Of a stretch of 30,660 bases of DNA, positions 9,384-17,449 are shown piece after piece. The DNA is from Triparma columacea. Its lineage: Eukaryota > Sar > Bolidophyceae > Parmales > Triparmaceae. The notes beneath the pieces are model-generated. The model did no database searches and had not been told where the DNA came from. It saw only the letters and a list, made by a program, of their open reading frames with translations. Positions within the stretch are counted from its first letter, which is position 1. Every line of letters starts with the position of its first letter. The position numbers were made by a program, and so were the translations under genes. The stretch covers positions 11,513 through 42,172 of the forward strand of contig BRYA01000241.1 in NCBI GenBank assembly GCA_030267965.1, in the 5' to 3' direction.

Positions 9384-10714
9384 ATGAAGGCGAAGGCTCC
9401 CGGTGGTATTACCGTCGCGTTGGTGGTAATTGTGTGCAGTCTACTGTGTTCTCTACCTGTACGAGGTGATTATTATGATGACGATTATGTACCCGAATGC
9501 ATTCTTAATTCTGTCTGCGACCTTTCTCTGTATGATGCCGATGTAGAATGGGAAGACGCGACGCAAAGGTCAACGGCTTGCACCGAGGTTCAAACCTTGC
9601 AGTCTTGCTTTGAGGACTCCTTAAGTTGTGACGCTGCAACCAAGGAAGACGCCCTTGATAGCCTGTATGATTTTTTGGATTGCTTCTGCGATTCAAACTG
9701 TGAAGTCTTCGAAGAATGGAATGAAGAGGATGAGGACGAGGATGAGGACGAGGATGAGGACGAGGATGAGGACGAGGATGAGGACGAGGATGAGGACGAG
9801 GATGGGGATGGGGATGAGGATGGGGATGGGGATGAGGATGAAGATGAGGACGAGGATAAGGATAAGGATAAGGATAAGGATGAGGATAAGGATAAGGATA
9901 AGGATGAGGATGAGGATGAGGATGAGGACGAGAATTATACCGATGACGAGGACGAGAATTATACCGATGACGAGGACGAGAATCATACCGATGTAGCGGA
10001 TGTAGTCGTCAGCGCCACAATCCCTGGAAGCATTTCTCTGCTAAACGTTGTAATATCAGACGACGAAAACGAGGATGATTGGTATAACGTCGTCGCTGTG
10101 CTCGAGTACGGCATTATGGCAAGCCTTACCCTCGTGTCAGAATATTGGATCGGCGTCGAAATATTAACTGTTGGAGGAGTGGTTATGCCAGAAGTGAGGA
10201 GGCGCATGTCGGCCGGAGTAGAAGTTACTTTTGAAATCACTATCAAGGTCTCTGAAGTAGATTCAGAAACAGCAGTTGCCGTAAGGTGAGACGAGGCGAT
10301 TGCTTGGAGGAGCTAGACTGATTAGCCCTGAATTGTTCTCTTCAACGTCTCACCCAATCCTCATCGCGATTCGCTTCGCGATTCGCTTCGTGCAGGGACC
10401 CCCTGGTATCGACGATAATATCTGAATTGACGGAGGCCGTCGACAATGATTTCCTCTCGAATGAGATTGTCAGCGCTGCCTCCGTCCAGGGGGGGAGAGT
10501 GGCTGAGGTTTTCGCTTCACTTTCCGTTGACAAGGACAATTTTGTACCACCCACAGCGGCAGACGTTAGGGAAGATATTACTCTAGAGGGTTATGGCTAC
10601 GAAGACGACGACGAAATTACAATAATTGGTCCAGCGCCGTCTCTGTTTTTGACGGCGTCGACGCTGACTGCGCTCATAGTTTCAGTTCTTGCCTTCGGAG
10701 TGATCCTAAACTAA
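9384..10714 (+). CDS. Secreted, probably GPI-anchored acidic-repeat protein, 2 exons
   Basis: Predicted 406 aa. Exons 9384-10285 and 10396-10714 are joined across a 110 bp GTGAGA...GTGCAG intron; the split codon AG/G gives AVAVR/DPLVS. I chose the ATG at 9384 because it starts a classic signal peptide (ITVALVVIVCSLLCSLPVRG). The mature N-terminal region (~30-110) has eight or more Cys and may be a disulfide domain. Residues ~114-190 are almost only Asp/Glu with interspersed Gly and Lys, followed by three E-N-Y/H-T-D units, each a potential N-glycosylation site. The C-terminal half (VEVTFEITIKVSEVDSETAV, ISELTEAVDNDF) resembles a small SEA-like alpha/beta extracellular domain (inference). The protein ends in a hydrophobic stretch (TALIVSVLAFGVILN) with no cytoplasmic tail, as in GPI signals. 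A wall, scale or mineral-associated surface protein is plausible but unproven. Confidence 0.8.
9724..9990 (+). repeat. In-frame GAGGAY minisatellite encoding Asp/Glu/Lys tract
   Basis: Hexameric GAGGAC/GAGGAT units alternate for about 70 bp, then diverge to GGGGAT (Gly-Asp) and AAGGAT (Lys-Asp) blocks, and end in three ~27 bp copies of a unit encoding E-N-Y/H-T-D-D. The blocks keep frame, so length changes by slippage would alter only the size of the acidic tract. Confidence 0.9.
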
Positions 10715-10761
10715 AAAAAACACCTCCAAAACAACAACAAAACAACGGTTTAAAATATTTG

Positions 10762-11445
10762 TCATATCGTATGTGGGATCTTGTCAGCGATGATCGCCTT
10801 CTTTGCTCGTATCACTGGCAGCACCCCTCCCTCCGGCCCCTTTTTCCGCCTCATCTTCTTCATTTTCTTCTTCTGCTTCCTCACTTTCTTCCTCGGAAAG
10901 TGTTCTTCCATCTTCCTTCCACCTTCTTTTATCCCATCTAACCTCATCGTCATTATGTCGTTCCTACCAATCCTAAACTTTGTCGTCGCCCCTGCTACCT
11001 GCTTCAAAGGCTCAACATAGTCCCTATCTACGTGGCGACATCTGCTCATAACCCTTGTCCCACTCCGCCGCGGCATGTAGGCGTCAGGTAGTACGGTAGA
11101 CCAATCCCTCAAGCCTAGGAAGACATCGTAAGCTGGGGGGGGGGGTGAAGGGGGGGTGAGTGAAGTGGTGCTTGAGGTTTGTGTCATCTGATTGTTCCGT
11201 CTCGACCCTCTATTCGTCCAACCAAGGGGACCAAGGGACACAGGAGTATTGATCAACACCCTCATCCATCCCCCATCCCCCCATCCCCCAAATAACTCAC
11301 CATCAACAACCAGGGCCTGGGCGAGCTGACGCTTCTTTGTTGCTTCATCGATGATCTCAGGCTGTTTCTTCAACTTAGGGAGAAGACGATGATTCGGATT
11401 GGCGAGGGTGTTCTTTCCGCGCGACCTCCTCGCCTTCACAGGCAT
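10762..11445 (-). CDS. Small basic protein, unknown function, 2 exons
   Basis: Predicted 171 aa. Exons on the minus strand are 11445-11301 and 11132-10762, with a 168 bp GTGAGT...CAG intron; the split codon G/CT gives VVD/AYDVFLG. The ATG has A at -3. Both termini are strongly basic: MPVKARRSRGK at the start, and a Lys/Arg tract RKKVRKQKKKMKKMRRKK near residues 130-150. The centre (DVFLGLRDWSTVLPDAYMPR) is more ordered. The charge pattern suggests a nuclear/nucleolar or RNA-binding protein, but I recognise no domain. The G-run after the donor and the C-run before the acceptor are prominent in this intron. Its stop lies 47 bp from the stop of the convergent surface-protein gene. Confidence 0.65.
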   Translation of the reverse strand: MPVKARRSRGKNTLANPNHRLLPKLKKQPEIIDEATKKRQLAQALVVDGELFGGWGDGGWMRVLINTPVSLGPLGWTNRGSRRNNQMTQTSSTTSLTPPSPPPPAYDVFLGLRDWSTVLPDAYMPRRSGTRVMSRCRHVDRDYVEPLKQVAGATTKFRIGRNDIMTMRLDGIKEGGRKMEEHFPRKKVRKQKKKMKKMRRKKGPEGGVLPVIRAKKAIIADKIPHTI

Positions 11446-11702
11446 TTACAGGCAAAGTGTCCAACTGGTTTGTCCACAATTCTGGTACTGCTGGACTTTC
11501 TCCCCCAAGCATCAAAGCATCTAGAAGACCATCGCCTAATTGCCTAAAACACAAAAGATCCCTCCTTTGTACCCCATCTCACCCTACCGTCTATATTTCA
11601 ACCCAAAATCTTTCTCATCCATCGAGCTCCCTCTCTTCTCTTCTCTCTTTCCATCTTCTCTCCCCTCCTCCACCCCCTGTCTACCCATCTCTGCACCAAA
11701 TC

Positions 11703-12918
11703 ATGTCATCATCACGTACCACCCTCCGTAGGATAATGGCTGACGTCAAGGAGATAAATAAAGACCCCTCCCCAATGTATTTTGCGAAGCCTTCAGAGGA
11801 TGACATGTTCCTGTGGCATTTTACCATCCGCGGCCCTCCTAAGACCGACTTTGACGGGGGAGTTTATCATGGCAAGATCATTCTTCCTCCTGATTATCCC
11901 TTCAAGCCCCCGAATATAGTCTTCCTGACTCCCAACGGCAGGTTCCAAGTTGGAACCAAAATTTGTTTGGTGAGTCGGAGGGGGGGGGGGCCCATGGTGG
12001 TAAAACAGTTAGCCGCCCCTAGCATGTGATGGAACGTCTAACCTCTCCCCCACTCCCCACCCCCCCCCCCTATACTTAATTCGCTTGCACAGTCAATATC
12101 TGCCTATCACCCAGAACACTGGCAGCCCGCTTGGGGAGTCCGCTTAATCCTCGAGGCCCTGATTTCGTTTTTTCCGACTCCCGGAGAGGGCGCCATTGGC
12201 GCTTTAGATTGGAAGCCCGAGGAAAGGAAGAGGCTCGCACAGGAGAGCAAGGTGAGAAAACAGTAAGGCAGGAGGTAAACATGAAATTATATTAACACGA
12301 CCCTTTCCTTTACGCCGCTCGTCGCAGGAATGGTGCTGCGGCGAATGCGGCAGAATTTCTGATCTTCTCCTTCCTATCCCTGAGGGGGGAATCGACGTCT
12401 CCAAGTCCACCTTCCAGGACGAGATCAAGCAGCTCCACATGCACAGCAGCACGGTTACCCCTGATAAGCCGGAAAAGAAGACCCCCGAAAAGCCCGCCGC
12501 AGCTCCAGCCCTCGCGGACGAGATTGAGCTCCAGGCAAAGTCCTCCAGCGACGCAGGAACAAGTGCGGCAGCAAGTGCGGCAGCGTCACCGCTGAGCCCC
12601 TCGCCAAAGCTTCGCACTGCCACTGCCACTGCCACCGCTGCCGCCCCCCCCTCCCCCCTCCCCCCCCCCACCCCAACCCCCACGCCCAATCCCCTTTCCG
12701 CCCAAGTTTGCATCCCCTGCACCCCCTCACCTACTCCCAAATCCAAGCCCCCTCCACCCCCGCCTCCACCGGTGCTCGAATTCTGGGACTTCTATGACGT
12801 CCTTTCCCAGACCATCACAATCCTCTTCATATTATTGTTCGCTCTGATGTTCAAATGGGGAGCCGCGTTTGGATCGGACCTGGTGCTCTTCAGAGCTGGG
12901 GAACCTGTTAGCGCATAA
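11703..12918 (+). CDS. UBE2J: UBE2J/Ubc6-type tail-anchored E2 ubiquitin-conjugating enzyme, 3 exons
   Basis: Predicted 338 aa ER-membrane E2 of the ER-associated degradation pathway. Exons: 11703-11969, 12093-12251, 12328-12918; introns of 123 and 76 bp with GTGAGT and GTGAGA donors, all phase 0. The UBC fold begins RRIMADVKEINKDP and contains HGKIILPPDYPFKPP. The catalytic Cys is residue 88 in KICLSISAYHPEHWQPAW, a sequence characteristic of the UBE2J clade and created exactly at the exon 1/2 join. GEGAIGALDWKPEERKRLA and EWCCGECG follow, also typical of this clade. A long Ala/Pro/Thr-rich linker (~180-290) leads to a C-terminal hydrophobic anchor (TITILFILLFALMF, ~303-320) with a short lumenal end. 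The 5' region starts 257 bp from the divergent basic-protein gene. Confidence 0.93.
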
Positions 12919-12993
12919 GTAAGAACCAAAAATGAGCTTTGATTTTGCCAAAACTATATGTTTTTCCCTTTTCACCGTTCCATACTTGCTTCG

Positions 12994-14799
12994 TCACTTT
13001 GCTATTGACAGAAGTATCAAACAGGAGATCATCAGAGTGACAAATATCTTCACTACAAAACTCTTCAACAGGTTCCCGAAGTAAATCCACCGACCCTTTG
13101 TCCTCTTTGCACCTGTATGTAAGTCCCAATACTTTGAGTGAAAGACACCCAAGCCTCCAAAAACTTCCATGAAGACGCAATAGAAGTCAAGTATGACTTC
13201 CGGGCCTACTTGAAATGAGACGATCGAAAAGATTTGCGATCTATCCACAGCTTGACTTGCCTCGAGGTTTAATGCGCCAGTAGGGACAGCGAAAATCATG
13301 ATTGCCACAGCTGCAGCACAAGACAAATACTCCACAACCATATCATTATTTCCATCCTGTGCACGCAGCATTCCCCTCTTCCTGTAAGCAACCTTATCCT
13401 CTTCTGTCCATTTCCCTCCCTTTCGCAAACCATCCTTTAGATAGTTGTTGAAAAAGAAAACCCTAACACCCATCTCTAAAATGCATCCGAACAGCGACAT
13501 GAGCTGTGCAATCTGCTGGGAAGGGATAGATAGCTGGAGGATCCTACAGAGCAACGCTGTTGCGAACTCATATCCGAACAGGATGCTATCGGCAACCCAA
13601 ACAGCAACCCTATCGTCTACAAACTCGATAAGTTTGATTTCACCCTTGTTGCCCGTGACTTTCACCAAGAGAGCAAGCACAGAGATTGCCGCTTTCCATG
13701 CGTCGTTGTTATATGCATTGTAGAGCGCAAATATAAGGGACGTGTATACAACGACCATTACGCAGATGAAGAGACCGGGGAGGGCACTGATCACAGCAGC
13801 TTTCACTCGTTGTTTCATTGTCTTCTTCGTCTTTACTTTCACCATCTCTCCGTTGTCAGAGGCTACTTTGTCACGGGTACTTTTTACAGCCAATTGCATC
13901 AAATCTTTAATGCCTTTACCTATGAGATCAGGCATAATGGAGCTGCATACCCCCAGAAAGACGCACATAATGACAACCAGTACGCCACTCCCTAGACTTT
14001 TGCCACCGCAAGCGTAATAAACAGTCGGCAAAAACGCCGGAATTGCCATGAGAAGGAAGAATCTCGAAAAGAAAACCAACGGTACGCCCCTCTCAAGCCC
14101 AAATAAACAGAACGCCATCGCGCCCGCATAAGAAAATGCGCACACTATACTGAGAAATTGCTTTGTCCGTCTTTCTCTCTCATCAGAGTAAGTATCCACA
14201 AAATCTACTCGACCGTAATCCTCGATCGTCGAGTTACTTCCAAATTGAAGTATAGCGGCGTCTCGGATAGAAACTCCTTGTAGAAAACTCCAAAATCCGT
14301 AGATTACCCCTGCTGTAACGACGCATAGCAAAGCAGATATGAGCAACATGACTCCAATATTCCATGATGTCTGAACGAGCGCTTCCTTGGGTGTGATGTC
14401 GAAGTTATGAGCTTCCTCACCCTCCTTGAAGCCGCTCTTAATTGCAGCCTTATCGGCGTCCATCCTCTCGCCTAGCTCCAACAAAGAATCAAGAATATTG
14501 TTTGCCTGTGTTGCTCCCCTCCTGATACCAGGTGCTTCGACCGATGTCAGCGTTCTCTTGATCCGTTGACTAGCATCTTCTTCCTCTTTCGCCTCCCGCT
14601 TGCGCCTTTCCTCCAACTCCTGTAGGCACGCGAGAGCGACCAAGGACAAACTGCTGGGGATGTCCTCTCGATCAACAAAGGCCTTGATTTGAGCGAGGTC
14701 GTGATGGGAGACTGTGTCGAGCACTCCAGACATTGCCTTACGGAAGTCATCAAGGATGTCGGCAGTGGGGGGGGCTTTGAGAGCCAATGATTTGTCCAT
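12994..14799 (-). CDS. Intronless polytopic membrane protein, unknown function
   Basis: One open frame of 601 aa starts in an ideal CACCATGG context. A soluble, charged N-terminal ~140 residues (helical, with LQELEERRKREAKEEED) precedes about ten hydrophobic segments: near 145-175, 215-238, 242-268, 273-296, 340-366, 400-425, then QLMSLFGCILEMGVRVFFF, SCAAAVAIMIFAVPTG, QVGPEVILDFYCVFMEVFG and a last one at 578-600 reaching the C-terminus. A basic loop (KVKTKKTMKQRVK) lies between TM4 and TM5. I recognise no motif linking it to a named transporter or receptor family. It converges on the UBE2J gene, with 75 bp between the stops. Confidence 0.82.
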   Translation of the reverse strand: MDKSLALKAPPTADILDDFRKAMSGVLDTVSHHDLAQIKAFVDREDIPSSLSLVALACLQELEERRKREAKEEEDASQRIKRTLTSVEAPGIRRGATQANNILDSLLELGERMDADKAAIKSGFKEGEEAHNFDITPKEALVQTSWNIGVMLLISALLCVVTAGVIYGFWSFLQGVSIRDAAILQFGSNSTIEDYGRVDFVDTYSDERERRTKQFLSIVCAFSYAGAMAFCLFGLERGVPLVFFSRFFLLMAIPAFLPTVYYACGGKSLGSGVLVVIMCVFLGVCSSIMPDLIGKGIKDLMQLAVKSTRDKVASDNGEMVKVKTKKTMKQRVKAAVISALPGLFICVMVVVYTSLIFALYNAYNNDAWKAAISVLALLVKVTGNKGEIKLIEFVDDRVAVWVADSILFGYEFATALLCRILQLSIPSQQIAQLMSLFGCILEMGVRVFFFNNYLKDGLRKGGKWTEEDKVAYRKRGMLRAQDGNNDMVVEYLSCAAAVAIMIFAVPTGALNLEASQAVDRSQIFSIVSFQVGPEVILDFYCVFMEVFGGLGVFHSKYWDLHTGAKRTKGRWIYFGNLLKSFVVKIFVTLMISCLILLSIAK

Positions 14800-15051
14800 G
14801 GTGCAAGGCGAGCAGTTGAGAGTGAGGTTGAGTTAAGAGGTTAAGGCACTTGAAATTACTAGACGGGTGTTGTATAGTAGACAGTTGCCCCTGGAGGTAA
14901 GATTTATAGGAATAGGTGCCTAAAGTGTAGTGGGGAGGAGGAGGAAATAATTAATGAGGCCAAACCGAACCAAAGCATCTTGATTTTCATCGTCAGGGTA
15001 AAGATGATTATTTTTCACATGATAGCAGAGATAGCTCCAACCTTGACCTCT

Positions 15052-16047
15052 CTAGGCCTTCCCCCCCGCTTCCTCGATGTCCTTTTTCTCCCTCCTAACC
15101 TTGACGTCCCAGTTGTAGATTCTCGACATGTTGACCTCAGCAGTGATGCTCTGGTCCCTAGTGAAGGCGAGGTCCGCGGTGGTCTTCTTGAGCTCCGCCT
15201 GGAGTGATGACGAGTAGCGGAGCGATGACGAGGAGCGGAGCGACGAGTTAGGACGACCGGCTTATCGCACAGAGCAGCAGGAGCGACTCAGTTCTGAAGA
15301 GTGACACAATAGACTCGCCACTGCGTTCGCTGCCTTCTCACCTTGGCGTCACTTTCCCTCATGCTGAGGAGCTCGATGGCATCCTCGTAAGTGTACTCAA
15401 GCATAACGTTCGCTCCAAGCCACAAGTTCACAGTCCCCAAGTTGGTAAGCTCTGCCTTGGCGTAGACGGTGTCGCACAAGGTGTACTGGGTAGTGATGGT
15501 CTCCCCCTCATCGCTCTTCGCCTTGAGGTGCTTTACCAGGTTCAGGGTCTTCTCTATCTCAGGGATCTTCTGCATAATGTTTATCCTCTTGTTGGCAAGG
15601 TTTGTCTCGTAGGCCTTGAACTTGGAAAAGATCTCAGAAAATGCCCCAATGAGGACCTCCACGCTCGCTGCGGGCTTAAATGAGGCAGCAAATTCGTCAA
15701 TGTCTTCAATGAACTTCACCTGGAGTTGGGGGAGGGGAAGGGAGGGAGGGTGGGGATCGGGGGGAGGAGGTTTTGGGTAAGCATCAGGGGGGAGGAACGG
15801 GTTTGGGCAGTCTTGGGGGTGTACACGAGTCACCACACACCGTGTGTCCCCCAAAAGTCCACCCAAAAGCCTCCTAACATCTCCAAACAGTGAAAAAACA
15901 CCTCAAAGTAACAACAACGGGGGCGGCCTGAAATCAAATTTGACTCACTTTAGGTATACCACTCTCGTTTTTACCATCTGTGATGGACTCAAGGTTCAAC
16001 GAGGTGTCCTTCTCAGGCGCGGGTGTTGACTCAGCAATGGCAGCCAT
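15052..16047 (-). CDS. VBP1: Prefoldin subunit 3 (VBP1/PFD3), 3 exons
   Basis: Predicted 207 aa alpha-type prefoldin subunit, part of the hexameric co-chaperone that delivers nascent actin and tubulin to the TRiC/CCT chaperonin in the cytosol. Minus-strand exons: 16047-15949, 15719-15342, 15198-15052; introns of 229 and 143 bp, donors GTGAGT and GTGAGA, all phase 0. Family landmarks are VKFIEDIDEF at the exon 2 start, the LANKRINIMQKIPEIEKTL helix, the beta-hairpin segment NLWLGANVMLEYTYEDA, and the C-terminal helix with VNMSRIYNWDVK. Length is close to the human protein (~197 aa). The start in MAAIAEST lies 125 bp from the divergent DES1 start, so both promoters must fit in that gap. The 252 bp between its stop and the membrane-protein start (14800-15051) holds nothing I can identify. 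Confidence 0.94.
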
Positions 16048-16172
16048 GACTTTTGAGTTGTATTAGTTGTAATAGGCTCTAAAAATCTGAATTTGGAAAA
16101 GTCGAAGGTCGAAAGGTTCGGAAGAAAGTGGGGGTGAAAGTGGAGCCACCACCCGTCACAATAAGTTAGCCA

Positions 16173-17351
16173 ATGTGCCGTAAGGAGTCAATCCCAACGG
16201 AAGATTCGTCCGCCAGTGGGGCTGAGCAGCTCGCCGCAGAGAGGAAGGAGAAGAAGGATGCCTCGGACATGTTCTACTGGTGAGTAAGGAAGTCACCATC
16301 TGGCCCAATCGAGTCGTTTGACCCTTCTTTCCCTCTTTAATGTTCTCCCTGTTTATACTAACCCCCCCCCCCGCCCCCAACTTTCAGGGATGATTATACT
16401 GAGGAGCCCCACGCCTCCCGCAGGCACCAGATCACTGCTGCCCACCCAGAGATAAAAAAGTTGTTCGGCCACTGCCCCCTTACCAAGTGGAAAGTTTTGG
16501 CCTCAGTCATGATCCAGCTCATCTCCATTCACCTCCTCCAGGACGCTGACTGGAAGACGTGGCTATTCTGCTGCTACACCCTCTCCGGGTCGATCAACCA
16601 CATGATGACCTTGGCCATGCATGAGCTCTCCCACAACCTGGGGGCCAAAAAGGTTCTCCACAACAGGATGCTCGGAATCTTCGCCAACCTGCCTATGGGC
16701 CTCCCCGCCTCTGCCTCCTTCAAGAGGTACCATATGGAGCACCACAGGTACCAGGGCGAGGACGTTTTGGATGTAGACATCCCCACTGTCTTTGAGACCA
16801 AGTTCTTCACGAACACGTTCCTCAAGGTCATTTGGTGTTTGCTTCAGCCCCTCTTCTACTCCCTCCGCCCCCTCTTCGTCAACCCTAAGGACCCAGGGTA
16901 CTGGGAGAAGGTGAACTACGCCTGTGCGATCACCTTCAACTCAACCATCTACTACTTCTACGGCTTCAAGGGCCTAAGCTACCTCATCCTCGGCACCCTC
17001 CTCGGCATGGGTATCCACCCCGTCGCCGGGCACTTCATAGCCGAGCACTACGTCATGAACAAGGGCCAGGAGACCTACAGTTACTACGGCCCCCTGAACT
17101 GGCTAACGTTCAACGTAGGGTACCACAACGAGCACCACGACTTCCCCTTCATTGCGGGAACGAACCTGCCCAAGGTGAGGGCGATCGCCCCAGAGTTCTA
17201 CGACAACCTCCCCCACTACCACAGCTGGAGCAAGGTGATTGTGGACTACATTTGCGACGACAAGGTGGGGCCATTTGCGAGGACCAAGAGGGTCACGGTC
17301 TCCAACCAGGAGATCGCCGACTTGAAGGCTAGGGGCGGACTGGTCAAGTAA
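16173..17351 (+). CDS. DEGS1: Sphingolipid delta-4 (dihydroceramide) desaturase, 2 exons
   Basis: Predicted 356 aa ER membrane di-iron enzyme that introduces the delta-4 double bond of the sphingoid base. Exons 16173-16279 and 16388-17351 are joined across a 108 bp GTGAGT...TTTCAG intron whose split codon TG/G makes the Trp of FYW/DDYTEEPHASRRHQI, the conserved DES1 N-terminal motif. The three His boxes are complete: HELSH (114-118), HMEHH (151-155) and HNEHH (282-286). KHP-like AAHPEIKKLFG and VGYHNEHHDFP are also typical. The protein is ~30 aa longer than the human enzyme, mostly by an N-terminal charged extension (AERKEKKDAS). A C-rich tract precedes the acceptor. It converges on nicastrin, with 98 bp between the stops. 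Confidence 0.95.
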
Positions 17352-17449
17352 GGGGGATTGTAGAGGTCTGTTGAGGGGTACGACCGGTTCATGTAACGAA
17401 TAGCCTTGATAACTTTTTCATACTAAAAGGAACAACATTTAGGAACTTC

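Noticed and set aside
9693..9986. Minus-strand frame of repeated Ile/Leu/Val opposite the acidic tract
   Set aside because: A simple consequence of the GAGGAY hexamer repeat; the plus strand has a signal peptide, correct splicing and a GPI end.
12204..12746. Long minus-strand frame antisense to the UBE2J third exon
   Set aside because: It is the mirror of a GC-rich Ala/Pro/Thr linker, has low-complexity Gly/Val/Ala content, and the plus strand has clear homology.
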